DNA of 9,730 nucleotides from Gammaproteobacteria bacterium. GTDB lineage: Bacteria > Pseudomonadota > Gammaproteobacteria > Granulosicoccales > Granulosicoccaceae. The position numbers and the translations under genes are program-made. Under the pieces are notes generated by a model. It did no database searches and was not told the DNA's origin. It saw only the letters and a program-made list of their open reading frames with translations. Shown here in pieces: positions 1-6,979 of the stretch (positions are counted from its first letter, which is position 1; each line of letters begins with the position of its first letter). Where the stretch lies: positions 1 to 9,730 of the forward strand of contig DOIU01000182.1 of assembly GCA_003511825.1 (NCBI GenBank). Reading direction: 5' to 3'.

Positions 1-753
1 CAAGCAGCATTTTCTGAGATTCAAACGCAGGCGCAACAAGGGCGCCTTCTGCAGGAAGGGATGCGGGTGGTGATCGCCGGCGAACCCAATGTGGGTAAGT
101 CCAGTTTGCTCAATTCTCTGACCGGCAGTGACAGTGCCATTGTCGCGGATATCCCGGGCACGACGCGCGACATACTCACCGAGCAGATACATATTGATGG
201 CATGCCGTTGCATATTATTGATACTGCCGGTTTGCGAGAGAGCGATGATCCGGTTGAGCAAGAGGGCATCAGGCGCGCCCGCGCACAAATGGATCAAGCC
301 GATCGGGTATTGGTGTTGTCCGCCCACGGTGAAGCGTCGGCACAACGGCCGGCGGGGTTGCGCACGGACATCCCGCTCGATTTTGTGGTCAACAAAATTG
401 ATCTCCAAGGACAGGCCGCCAAATTGGAAGAAACCAATGCAGGTGTGCGCATTTATCTCTCGGCGAAAACGCACGTGGGTGTCGACTTGCTGAAGTCACA
501 CCTCAAGCGTTGCATGGGTTTTGATGCCTCGCTGGAAGGGACGTTTATTGCGCGTCGTCGTCACTTGAATGCACTCGCGACGACGGCCACCCATGTTGAT
601 CGGGCGTTGTCTCAGCTGCGCACGGCGCGGGCAGGGGAGTTATGCGCTGAAGAACTGCGCTATGCCCAAGAGGCCTTGAATGAAATCACCGGAGAGTTCA
701 CCAGTGATGATCTGCTTGGCGAAATCTTTAAGAATTTTTGTATTGGAAAATAA
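1..753 (+). CDS. mnmE: tRNA modification GTPase MnmE, 3' part (5' end outside window)
   Basis: The reading frame is open from the first base, so 250 C-terminal codons are visible and roughly 200 N-terminal residues (the folate-binding domain and start of the helical domain) lie upstream. MnmE is a GTPase that, as a complex with MnmG, installs the 5-carboxymethylaminomethyl group on wobble U34 of certain tRNAs. In the visible part the G domain shows G1 GEPNVGKSS (fragment residues 27-35), G2 within IPGTTRD (51-57), G3 DTAGLRE (74-80) and G4 NKID (131-134). The tail ends CIGK, carrying the family's conserved near-terminal cysteine (fragment residue 247). The segment between G3 and G4 is about eight residues shorter than in E. 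coli MnmE as I recall it, and has SAHGE where many homologues have an Asp-containing strand end. An internal ATG at 61 is not the start because homology runs upstream of it. mnmG follows 18 bases after the stop, which fits co-expression with its partner. Confidence 0.97.
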   Translation, partial: QAAFSEIQTQAQQGRLLQEGMRVVIAGEPNVGKSSLLNSLTGSDSAIVADIPGTTRDILTEQIHIDGMPLHIIDTAGLRESDDPVEQEGIRRARAQMDQADRVLVLSAHGEASAQRPAGLRTDIPLDFVVNKIDLQGQAAKLEETNAGVRIYLSAKTHVGVDLLKSHLKRCMGFDASLEGTFIARRRHLNALATTATHVDRALSQLRTARAGELCAEELRYAQEALNEITGEFTSDDLLGEIFKNFCIGK

Positions 754-771
754 ACCCGGTAAAGTGTTGCC

Positions 772-2661
772 ATGATGTACTGTAATCAATTTGATGTGAT
801 TGTGGTTGGCGGCGGTCACGCAGGCACGGAAGCGGCCCTGGCAGCGGCGCGTATGGGTGCATCCACCTTATTGCTCACCCACAATATTGAAACACTGGGC
901 CAGATGAGCTGCAATCCGGCCATTGGTGGGATTGGTAAAGGCCATTTGGTGAAAGAAATCGATGCCCTCGACGGCGCTATGGCGCGCGCCGCAGATCGGG
1001 CGGGCATTCATTTCCGTACGCTGAATAGTCGCAAAGGGCCAGCGGTACGTGCTACGCGTGCGCAAGCGGATCGTGCGCTTTACAAACAAGCGATTCGGGC
1101 CATGCTCGAGAACCAAGAGAACCTGACACTGTTCCAGCAAGGTGTCGACGACATCCTCGTCGCGCAAGATCAGGTGCGTGGTGTGATCACGCAAATGGGG
1201 CTGGAGTTTTTTGCGCCTACTGTCGTGCTGACGGCCGGTACTTTTCTCGCGGGCAAAATCCATGTCGGTATGTCTCATATGCCGGGTGGGCGCGCAGGCG
1301 ATCCCCCTTCGCAACAGCTGGCGCAACGATTGCGGGAATTGCCCCTACAGGTTGAACGCCTCAAGACCGGCACGCCGCCGCGTATTGATGGGCGAACGAT
1401 TGATTACAGCGAGCTAGATGTGCAGCCTGGTGATGCGCCGAGGCCAGTATTTTCTTACTTGGGTTGCCACGCTGATCATCCCGAGCAAACAGTCTGTCAT
1501 ATCACTCACACCAACGAACAGACGCACGAAATCATTCGTGGCGGCTTGGATCGCTCGCCGTTGTTCAGCGGCACCATTGAGGGGGTAGGGCCACGTTATT
1601 GCCCGTCCATTGAAGACAAGGTGGTGCGGTTTGCCGAGAAAAACAGCCACCAGATTTTCATTGAACCCGAAGGTCTGAACACGCCCGAGATTTACCCAAA
1701 CGGCATTTCAACGAGTTTGCCCTTTGACGTGCAGTATGCTTATGTACGTTCAATCAAAGGCTTTGAAAACGCACATATTACAAGGCCTGGATATGCGATT
1801 GAGTACGACTTTTTTGATCCACGCGGGTTGACTGCGTCACTGGAAACTCGGTGTATCTCAGGTTTATTCTTTGCGGGCCAGATCAATGGCACCACCGGGT
1901 ATGAAGAAGCCGGCGCCCAGGGGTTGCTCGCAGGTGCTAATGCCGCGCTCAAAGTGCAAGACAAAGACCCGTGGTCGCCCGAGCGCCATGAGGCGTACGT
2001 GGGTGTGTTGGTCACAGACCTGATCACTCGCGGTACCAATGAACCGTACCGTATGTTTACCAGTCGGGCGGAATACCGATTGCTGTTGCGCGAGGACAAT
2101 GCCGATGCCCGCCTGACCGAAACCGGTCATCGCCTTGGTTTGGTCGGTGAAGACCGCTGGCGTGCCTTTGGTGAAAAACAAGAAGCGGTGGCACGCCTTG
2201 GCGAAGCGTTGAAAGACACCTGGATTCGTCCTGGCACCCAAGCGGCTGACGCCTTAGAGCAAGTGACCAAAACGTCACTCTCGCGCGAGAAACGCGGTGA
2301 TGAACTACTGAAGATGCCAGAAGTCGGGTTGCGAGATTTGCAGGCAATCTGCGGTTTTTCAGAATGCTATGACGACGCGGTGATGGACCAGGTTGAGATT
2401 CAAACCAAATATGCCGGGTACGTTGATCGCCAGAAAGATGAGATCGAGCGTGCGGCAAAGCAACTTAACAAAGCGATTCCAGCCGATCTTGATTACGGGT
2501 CTGTTACTGGGCTATCCAGTGAAGTGCGTCAGAAGCTCGTTGATCAAAAACCCGCGACGATTGGTCACGCATCGCGCATCCCAGGCATGACGCCTGCGGC
2601 GGTCTCTTTGCTGTTGGTGCATCTGAAAAAGCATGGCATGAAGCAGCAACTTCACGGATGA
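772..2661 (+). CDS. mnmG: tRNA uridine-5-carboxymethylaminomethyl modification enzyme MnmG (GidA)
   Basis: This FAD-dependent partner of MnmE uses methylene-tetrahydrofolate, NADH and glycine or ammonium to modify wobble uridine 34 of tRNAs. The protein has 629 residues, the same as E. coli MnmG. The N-terminal FAD-binding glycine motif GGGHAG is at residues 13-18. The two functionally important cysteines fall at the E. coli positions: Cys47 in MSCNPAIGG and Cys277 in PRYCPSIEDK. Further family blocks are GTFLAGKIHVG from residue 156 and GQINGTTGYEEAG at 369-381; the C-terminal helical region that contacts MnmE is complete. Two ATG codons sit in tandem at 772 and 775. I take the first because it keeps the E. 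coli cysteine numbering. No strong Shine-Dalgarno sequence is visible, so translation may be coupled to mnmE 18 bases upstream. The stop overlaps the rsmG start. Confidence 0.98.
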   Translation: MMYCNQFDVIVVGGGHAGTEAALAAARMGASTLLLTHNIETLGQMSCNPAIGGIGKGHLVKEIDALDGAMARAADRAGIHFRTLNSRKGPAVRATRAQADRALYKQAIRAMLENQENLTLFQQGVDDILVAQDQVRGVITQMGLEFFAPTVVLTAGTFLAGKIHVGMSHMPGGRAGDPPSQQLAQRLRELPLQVERLKTGTPPRIDGRTIDYSELDVQPGDAPRPVFSYLGCHADHPEQTVCHITHTNEQTHEIIRGGLDRSPLFSGTIEGVGPRYCPSIEDKVVRFAEKNSHQIFIEPEGLNTPEIYPNGISTSLPFDVQYAYVRSIKGFENAHITRPGYAIEYDFFDPRGLTASLETRCISGLFFAGQINGTTGYEEAGAQGLLAGANAALKVQDKDPWSPERHEAYVGVLVTDLITRGTNEPYRMFTSRAEYRLLLREDNADARLTETGHRLGLVGEDRWRAFGEKQEAVARLGEALKDTWIRPGTQAADALEQVTKTSLSREKRGDELLKMPEVGLRDLQAICGFSECYDDAVMDQVEIQTKYAGYVDRQKDEIERAAKQLNKAIPADLDYGSVTGLSSEVRQKLVDQKPATIGHASRIPGMTPAAVSLLLVHLKKHGMKQQLHG

Positions 2662-3281
2662 GTTTGCGCGCATCCTTGTGCGCCGGGCTGGCGTACCAGT
2701 CCGTGCGTTTAGAAGAACCAGTGATCAGTCGGTTGCTGGATTTCGTGGCGTTACTCGACAAGTGGAATCGCGTCTACAACCTGACAGCGGTGCGTGATCC
2801 CGAGGTGATGATTTCCCGGCATATTCTCGATAGCTTGAGCATTCTGCCGTTTGTGAAAGACGGCGACCGCGTGGCGGATCTCGGCAGTGGCGGCGGCTTG
2901 CCCGGTATTCCGCTGGCCATAGCATCACCTAACGTGCACGTCACTCTGATTGACAGTAATAACAAAAAAACCCGGTTCTTGCGGCACGCCGCCGCCACCT
3001 TGGATTTAGACAATGTGGCTGTCATTCATAATCGCATCGAGCGAGTGCAGGTGGACAAACCCTTTTCGTGCTTGATGGCGCGCGCGTTTGCGTCGCCCGA
3101 TAAAATTGTTCATCTCGCGGGACATTTGTGCGCACAACAGGGCCGTCTGGTGCTGATGGCCGGGCAGTTAGAGGGCCTGGATCTTACGCAAACTCCGGGT
3201 TTTAGCCTGTGTTCAACAACGTCTGTGACGGTTTACGGCGAAGATGCTAGCCGACACGTGCTTGTCTTCGTGCGTAATTAG
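2658..3281 (+). CDS. rsmG: 16S rRNA (guanine527-N7)-methyltransferase RsmG (GidB)
   Basis: RsmG transfers a methyl group from S-adenosylmethionine to N7 of G527 in the 530 loop of 16S rRNA; loss of this methylation gives low-level streptomycin resistance in several bacteria (family knowledge). The protein has 207 residues, the same as E. coli RsmG. The SAM-binding motif DLGSGGGLPGIP is at residues 74-85. The upstream block WNRVYNLTAVRDP and the segment SRHILDS are conserved family signatures, as is ARAFAS further on. The ATG overlaps the mnmG stop as ATGA, which indicates translational coupling and decides the start. The gene ends the mnmE-mnmG-rsmG block; an 87-base gap separates it from parA. 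Confidence 0.97.
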   Translation: MSLRASLCAGLAYQSVRLEEPVISRLLDFVALLDKWNRVYNLTAVRDPEVMISRHILDSLSILPFVKDGDRVADLGSGGGLPGIPLAIASPNVHVTLIDSNNKKTRFLRHAAATLDLDNVAVIHNRIERVQVDKPFSCLMARAFASPDKIVHLAGHLCAQQGRLVLMAGQLEGLDLTQTPGFSLCSTTSVTVYGEDASRHVLVFVRN

Positions 3282-3303
3282 TCAATTGCTTGCTTGCGGG
3301 TAT

Positions 3304-3331
3304 TTGTATTCGCGCTGGATAAAACTAGAAT
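3304..3331 (+). promoter_or_regulatory. Possible weak sigma70-type promoter upstream of parA
   Basis: The rsmG-parA gap holds a -10-like hexamer TAGAAT at 3326-3331, one mismatch from consensus, with a poor -35 candidate TTGTAT at 3304-3309 and a 16-base spacer. An alternative pairing is TTGCGG (3294-3299) with GATAAA (3318-3323). A triple TTGC repeat lies at 3286-3297. The -35 elements are weak, so parAB may equally be read from upstream promoters. This is a pattern match only. Confidence 0.33.
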
Positions 3332-3368
3332 TACCCCTTAAACCTATGCACACGAGTCAGTGACCGCT

Positions 3369-4166
3369 ATGAGCAAGATTATCGCCGTTGCCAATCAGAA
3401 GGGAGGCGTCGGAAAAACCACAACCAGCGTGAATCTTGCCGCTGCCTTGTCTGTAATGCAACAACGGGTACTGTTGGTTGACCTTGACCCTCAGGGCAAT
3501 GCGACCATGGGGGCGGGTTTGGACAAGTACACCCTGGAACGCACCGTGTGCGAGGTGTTGCTTGACGAAGAAACCTTGAGCGATACCTTGTTGCGCAGTG
3601 ACGATGCCAACTTTGATGTCTTGCCAGCGAATGCCGATCTGACGGCTGCCGAAGTCAGCTTGATGGACAAGCTGGCACGCGAGCAACGTCTGCGCAACGC
3701 GCTGCAACCCGTGCGCGATAATTACGACTACATCTTTGTCGATTGCCCGCCCTCGCTCAACATACTCACCCTCAATGCGTTTGTCGCGGCAGACAGTGTC
3801 TTGATTCCCATCCAGTGTGAATACTATGCCCTGGAGGGATTATCGGCGTTGATGAAAACCGTTGACGATGTGCGACGCACGGTGAATCCGACCTTAAAGA
3901 TCGACGGCTTGTTGCGCACCATGTTTGACGGGCGCAATAATCTCGGCAATGAGGTCAGTCAGCAATTGGCGCAGCACTTTGGTGACAAAGTCTATCGCAC
4001 CATCATTCCGCGTAACGTGCGCCTGGCGGAGGCGCCCAGTCACGGACAGTCCATTGTCCAATATGACAAGGCGTCGCGCGGGGCGCTGGCCTATTTAGCC
4101 CTGGCCGGGGAAATCATTCGCAAAGCCGCCAAGAAGAATGCGGGTCGCGTGGCCGAGCCAGCCTAG
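3369..4166 (+). CDS. parA: Chromosome-partitioning ATPase ParA (Soj)
   Basis: ParA is the ATPase of the chromosomal ParABS system: ATP-bound dimers coat the nucleoid and are released by ParB, moving the parS-marked origin region. The 265-residue protein has the deviant Walker A motif KGGVGKTT at residues 11-18, with signature Lys11 and Lys16. The A' motif LLVDLDPQGNAT (35-46) and Walker B YIFVDCPPSL (Asp125) follow, and the basic blocks GLLRTMFDGRNNL and IPRNVRLAEAPSHG are typical of Soj proteins. There is no N-terminal helix-turn-helix extension, so this is the short chromosomal type rather than the P1 plasmid type. I chose ATG 3369, giving the usual MSKIIAVANQKGG beginning; an in-frame GTG at 3360 would add only three residues and has no better ribosome site. 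parB follows after 21 bases. The position next to mnmG-rsmG is the standard origin-proximal context. Confidence 0.97.
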   Translation: MSKIIAVANQKGGVGKTTTSVNLAAALSVMQQRVLLVDLDPQGNATMGAGLDKYTLERTVCEVLLDEETLSDTLLRSDDANFDVLPANADLTAAEVSLMDKLAREQRLRNALQPVRDNYDYIFVDCPPSLNILTLNAFVAADSVLIPIQCEYYALEGLSALMKTVDDVRRTVNPTLKIDGLLRTMFDGRNNLGNEVSQQLAQHFGDKVYRTIIPRNVRLAEAPSHGQSIVQYDKASRGALAYLALAGEIIRKAAKKNAGRVAEPA

Positions 4167-4187
4167 TCGCCGTCGGAGGCACAAAGC

Positions 4188-5138
4188 ATGTCAAAATCAA
4201 AAAAACGCGGCCTTGGAAGAGGTTTGGATGCACTGTTGGGGGGCGCGGATACAGCGGTTCTAGACGCTGAGCCAGAGGCTTCCGAATCCTCGGTATCCAC
4301 CGGCACTGCGGTAGTCGCAGATGACGGGCAGCTCGCCAGCGATAATGTGCCAGATCGCAAAGGTTTGAAGCAGGTCGCCATTGATCAAATCCAACGCGGT
4401 AGTTACCAGCCACGTCGCCACTTTGAACCCGAGGCACTGCAAGAACTCGCGGATTCTCTTAGCACGCAAGGTATGGTGCAGCCGGTGGTGCTGCGTCCGC
4501 GGGCAGAGGGTTACGAACTGATTGCCGGTGAGCGGCGTTGGCGCGCGGCGCAACTGGCGGGTATGGCGACCATACCCGCAGTCGTCCGTGAATATTCTGA
4601 TGCTGACGCTGCCGCAGTTGCATTAATTGAGAACATCCAGCGCGAAGATCTGAATCCACTCGAAGAAGCTGCGGCACTGCAACGGTTGCAAGCCGAGTTT
4701 GGCATGAGCCACAAAGCCGTAGCGGAGGCGGTCGGGCGTTCTCGGACAGCCGTGACCAATCTACTGCGTCTGTTGGATTTGCACGATGACGTCAAGAAAA
4801 TGGTCGATGAGCGTAGCCTGGATATGGGACATGCGCGTGCGCTACTTGGCGCTGATCTTGCTGACCAATACACCTTGGCAAAAATGGTGGTTGATCGTGG
4901 ATTGTCAGTGAGAGCGACAGAGGCACTGGTCAAAAACTATCGAAGTGGAGCGTCATCACGTCAAGAAACCAAAGCCACGATGACCAAGGACCCCGATATT
5001 CAAGCCCTCGAGTTGCGATTAAGTGATACCTTGGGTTCACAGGTTTTGTTCAAACATAAACCTAACGGGGGCGGCAAGCTGGAGATCAGTTATGCGTCGC
5101 TGGATGAGCTCGAAGGCATTCTCGAACATATCCGCTGA
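4188..5138 (+). CDS. parB: Chromosome-partitioning protein ParB (Spo0J)
   Basis: ParB binds parS sites near the origin, spreads as a CTP-dependent sliding clamp and stimulates ParA ATPase. The protein has 316 residues. The N-terminal tail KKRGLGRGLDALLGG (residues 5-19) is the conserved ParA-activating peptide. A variable linker follows to about residue 60. The ParB/Srx-type nucleotide-binding domain includes GERRWRA at 114-120 and ENIQRE from 148. A helix-turn-helix for parS recognition spans about residues 173-198 (MSHKAVAEAVGRSRTAVTNLL). The last 45-50 residues resemble the C-terminal dimerisation domain. A clear GGAGG at 4175-4179, eight bases before the ATG, fixes the start. It forms a two-gene unit with parA. 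No strong terminator follows; an AT-rich hairpin begins three bases after the stop. Confidence 0.97.
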   Translation: MSKSKKRGLGRGLDALLGGADTAVLDAEPEASESSVSTGTAVVADDGQLASDNVPDRKGLKQVAIDQIQRGSYQPRRHFEPEALQELADSLSTQGMVQPVVLRPRAEGYELIAGERRWRAAQLAGMATIPAVVREYSDADAAAVALIENIQREDLNPLEEAAALQRLQAEFGMSHKAVAEAVGRSRTAVTNLLRLLDLHDDVKKMVDERSLDMGHARALLGADLADQYTLAKMVVDRGLSVRATEALVKNYRSGASSRQETKATMTKDPDIQALELRLSDTLGSQVLFKHKPNGGGKLEISYASLDELEGILEHIR

Positions 5139-5140
5139 TC

Positions 5141-5172
5141 GCTTTTTTTGAATAAACACTATTCAAATAAGC
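5141..5172. repeat. AT-rich inverted repeat immediately downstream of parB
   Basis: A perfect 8-base inverted repeat, TTTGAATA (5147-5154) and TATTCAAA (5160-5167), flanks a 5-base loop AACAC. Outer arms GCTT (5141-5144) and AAGC (5169-5172) can extend it across a small internal loop. The T-run lies in the left arm and not downstream, so it does not look like a classical + strand terminator. It could protect the parB mRNA 3' end or be a protein-binding site; neither is shown by the sequence. Confidence 0.6.
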
Positions 5173-5295
5173 AATTCTCTGATCGCACCAGCGCTGTGCA
5201 AAGGTGTTGGCGATAAGCTGCTGAATAAAGCTGCATTTATCGATTTAGCAAGTAAATTCTCGGTCTTTTTTCAAGCGCTTCATCGGCTTCGCCAC

Positions 5296-5324
5296 TTGAC
5301 CCAATATAGCGCCAACCTTATACT
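5296..5324 (+). promoter_or_regulatory. Strong sigma70-type promoter of the atp operon
   Basis: TTGACC at 5296-5301 (five of six matches to the -35 consensus) and TATACT at 5319-5324 (five of six to the -10) are separated by the optimal 17 bases. Transcription would start near 5330-5332, leaving a leader of about 80 bases before atpI. Its position just ahead of a long operon with no other good promoter in the gap makes it the likely main atp promoter. Confidence 0.8.
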
Positions 5325-5354
5325 GCGCCATCGCGAAACCGCCCCCTGATATGA

Positions 5355-5375
5355 ACAGTCCCGACAGATGACTGT
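5355..5375 (+). other. Small hairpin in the atpI 5' leader
   Basis: ACAGTC at 5355-5360 can pair perfectly with GACTGT at 5370-5375 around a 9-base loop. It lies in the predicted leader about 25 bases after the expected transcription start. No T-run follows, so it is not a terminator. A role in mRNA stability or atpI translation is possible but unproven, and a 6-base stem may arise by chance. Confidence 0.4.
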
Positions 5376-5411
5376 GGGCAAAGCACGGGTTCAAGTCATA
5401 CCAGGTTGTGC

Positions 5412-5795
5412 ATGGCAAAGGTCTTTAAGAACAGATTGCTGGTACGCCGACTGGTCTTGACGCAGTTATTGGCGGTCGTGGTAACACCTCTGTTGTTCAT
5501 CCTCTCAAGTGGGGTGGCGGCATACTCGGCATTGGTAGGCGCTCTCATTTACTTCGTGCCGAATTTGTATTTTGTATACCGCGCATTTAAGTTCAGCGGT
5601 GCGAGATCAGCGAAGAAAATTCTTCGCTCTTTTTACGCGGGCGAATCGGTAAAACTGCTGCTCAGTGCGGCTTTTTTTGCGATGACGTTCGCCTTGGTAA
5701 AGCCGCTCGACGTTTTGGCATTGTTCACAGGTTTTATCGCCGTACAGGCAAGCAGCTGGTTGACCCCTTGGTTGACTGCGGGCAAAAACACTTAA
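5412..5795 (+). CDS. atpI: ATP synthase accessory protein AtpI
   Basis: AtpI is a small inner-membrane protein that heads many atp operons. It is thought to assist c-ring assembly or, with other factors, magnesium handling; it is not a stoichiometric subunit. The 127-residue protein is close to the usual length (E. coli about 126). It shows a basic N-terminus and about four hydrophobic segments (roughly residues 14-33, 36-56, 80-96 and 100-118). The AtpI block FYAGESVKLLL begins at residue 74. ATG 5412 gives the expected beginning MAKVFKNRLLVRR and has a modest AGG at 5403-5405. An in-frame TTG at 5406 would add two residues but leaves no room for a ribosome site. It is the first gene after the strong promoter and lies 25 bases before atpB. 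Confidence 0.93.
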   Translation: MAKVFKNRLLVRRLVLTQLLAVVVTPLLFILSSGVAAYSALVGALIYFVPNLYFVYRAFKFSGARSAKKILRSFYAGESVKLLLSAAFFAMTFALVKPLDVLALFTGFIAVQASSWLTPWLTAGKNT

Positions 5796-5797
5796 CA

Positions 5798-5811
5798 TAA
5801 CAAGTAACAAG
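5798..5811 (+). repeat. Tandem heptamer TAACAAG in the atpI-atpB spacer
   Basis: Two perfect adjacent copies of TAACAAG occupy 5798-5804 and 5805-5811, with a third TAACA at 5793-5797 that includes the atpI stop. The repeat ends nine bases before the atpB ATG. The spacer is A/C-rich and has no good Shine-Dalgarno sequence, so this unstructured stretch may be what the ribosome uses. It may also be chance. Confidence 0.5.
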
Positions 5812-5820
5812 ACCGATACT

Positions 5821-6669
5821 ATGGCCACTGATACGGAAACACTCACTGCTTCTGGCTACATCCAACATCACCTTCAGAATTTGACCTTTGGCGTCCATCC
5901 CGAAAACGGTTTGAGCATTGCTCATGGCGCCAAAGAAGCACAAGAAATGGGGTTCTGGGCAATTCATCTGGATTCCATGTTTTGGTCGATTTTGTTGGGC
6001 GCGTTTTTTATCTGGCTGTTTAAAAAAGGTGCAGAACGCGCGACCTCCGGTGTACCAGGACCGCTGCAAAATTTTGTTGAAATATTGGTCGACTTTGCTG
6101 ATGGCAGCGTTAAAGAAACGTTTCATGGCAAAAACGACTTGATCGGCCCACTGGCGTTAACCATCGCCGTTTGGGTCTTTCTGATGAACTTGATGGATCT
6201 GGTGCCGGTTGATTGGATCCCCGCCTTGGCCACGGCCATTGGCATCCCTTACATGAAGGTCGTACCGACCACAGATGTGAATGTCACATTGGGTATGTCA
6301 TTGTCGGTCTTCTTCTTAATCATTTATTACAGCCTCAAGATTAAAGGCGTGAGCGGATTTGCCGCCGAGCTTGCCCTGCAACCCTTCAGCAGTGACAACA
6401 AAGCTGTTAAGTTCCTCTTCATTCCCGTGAACTTGCTGCTCGAAGGTGTGGGTTTAATCGCCAAGCCGATTTCATTGGCACTGCGATTGTTCGGTAACCT
6501 CTACGCCGGTGAGTTGATCTTTATCTTGATCGCACTGCTGCCGTTTTACGTGCAGTGGATGCTGTCGGTACCCTGGGCCATATTCCACATTCTCGTGATT
6601 GTGCTCCAGGCGTTTATCTTCATGATGCTGACAATCGTCTATCTCAGTATGGCGCACGAGCATCACTAA
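5821..6669 (+). CDS. atpB: F1Fo ATP synthase subunit a
   Basis: Subunit a forms the two proton half-channels of the membrane Fo sector against the rotating c-ring. The protein has 282 residues with several long hydrophobic helices. The essential arginine is Arg222 in LALRLFGNLYAGEL, equivalent to E. coli Arg210, and Glu231 corresponds to Glu219. In the last helix, FHILVIVLQAFIF holds His256 and Gln263, matching E. coli His245 and Gln252. The C-terminus ends MAHEHH, like the E. coli MASEEH. The start gives MATDTETLTASGYIQHHLQNL, a normal N-terminus for this group, although no strong ribosome site precedes it. The protein acts with AtpE and AtpF, encoded next. Confidence 0.98.
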   Translation: MATDTETLTASGYIQHHLQNLTFGVHPENGLSIAHGAKEAQEMGFWAIHLDSMFWSILLGAFFIWLFKKGAERATSGVPGPLQNFVEILVDFADGSVKETFHGKNDLIGPLALTIAVWVFLMNLMDLVPVDWIPALATAIGIPYMKVVPTTDVNVTLGMSLSVFFLIIYYSLKIKGVSGFAAELALQPFSSDNKAVKFLFIPVNLLLEGVGLIAKPISLALRLFGNLYAGELIFILIALLPFYVQWMLSVPWAIFHILVIVLQAFIFMMLTIVYLSMAHEHH

Positions 6670-6718
6670 TTCTTTTGGTTTTCTAGTTTACTTTTATACA
6701 ACATAATCAGGAGTTGAA
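6670..6718 (+). promoter_or_regulatory. U-rich leader and strong ribosome site ahead of atpE
   Basis: The 49-base atpB-atpE spacer is clearly AT-rich (about a quarter G+C by count) with several T-runs in its first 30 bases. It ends with AGGAG at 6709-6713, five bases before the atpE ATG. In E. coli a U-rich enhancer upstream of atpE raises c-subunit translation to meet its high stoichiometry. The layout here is the same, so the same role is inferred. Confidence 0.6.
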
Positions 6719-6976
6719 ATGGAAACTGTAGTAGGTATGACAGCTATCGCTGTTGCTCTGTTGATCGGTATGGGTGCTCTGGGTACAGCTATCGGTTTTG
6801 GTTTGCTCGGCGGTCGTTTTCTGGAAGGTGCTGCACGTCAGCCCGAAATGGTTCCAATGCTCCAGGTCAAAATGTTCATTGTTGCGGGTCTGTTGGACGC
6901 AGTAACCATGATTGGCGTGGGTATCGCTCTGTTCTTCACGTTTGCTAATCCCTTCGTTGGCCAGATTGCCGGTTAA
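6719..6976 (+). CDS. atpE: F1Fo ATP synthase subunit c
   Basis: Subunit c is the proteolipid that forms the proton-driven rotor ring, present in many copies per enzyme. The 85-residue protein is a two-helix hairpin. Helix 1 carries the glycine-rich face GALGTAIGFGLLGG (about residues 19-32). The polar loop is ARQPEM (39-44), with the family's Arg-Gln-Pro. Helix 2 carries the proton-binding Asp60 in AGLLDAVTMIGVG, equivalent to E. coli Asp61. There is no glutamate plus Ser/Thr sodium-binding signature, so a proton-coupled enzyme is expected. The sequence is very close to the Pseudomonas form as I recall it. A strong AGGAG ribosome site and a U-rich leader precede it, and a hairpin with a T-run follows. 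Confidence 0.98.
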   Translation: METVVGMTAIAVALLIGMGALGTAIGFGLLGGRFLEGAARQPEMVPMLQVKMFIVAGLLDAVTMIGVGIALFFTFANPFVGQIAG

Positions 6977-6979
6977 TCT

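Larger units (their letters stand above)
5139..5411. other. Non-coding gap between parB and atpI
   Basis: This 273-base gap has no convincing gene on either strand. It contains the AT-rich hairpin just after parB, then an AT-rich stretch with mutually exclusive small inverted repeats: CGATAA at 5211-5216 with TTATCG at 5237-5242, ATAAA at 5225-5229 with TTTAT at 5236-5240, and ATTTA at 5243-5247 with TAAAT at 5253-5257. A run of six T lies at 5266-5271, eight bases past the last hairpin, too far and too weakly paired to call an intrinsic terminator with confidence. The second half carries the atp promoter and leader. No DnaA-box cluster and no parS palindrome was seen. Confidence 0.8.

Noticed and set aside
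868..2458. Long open frames antisense to mnmG (119-152 codons)
   Set aside because: They mirror the strongly conserved mnmG coding strand, have low-complexity shadow-like translations and no recognisable family or ribosome site.
3360..3368. GTG at 3360 as the parA start
   Set aside because: It adds three residues outside the conserved MSKIIAVANQKGG beginning and has no better ribosome site than ATG 3369.
5243..5271. Intrinsic terminator for parB (ATTTA/TAAAT hairpin followed by six T)
   Set aside because: The stem is five A-T pairs and the T-run begins eight bases later; too weak to call.
5139..5295. Possible replication origin in the AT-rich gap
   Set aside because: No DnaA-box cluster (TTATCCACA type) was seen, GATC sites are few, and in genomes with this gene order the origin usually lies elsewhere, near dnaA-rpmH.
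5391..5405. A T-arm-like GGTTCAAGTC string suggesting a tRNA
   Set aside because: No acceptor, D-arm or anticodon stem can be drawn around it; it is an isolated match.
5351..5460. Two tiny open frames in the atpI leader (6 codons from ATG 5351, then 30 codons from ATG 5368, joined by an ATGA overlap) as leader peptides
   Set aside because: Neither has a ribosome site, the second runs out of frame into atpI, and no codon run suggests attenuation control.
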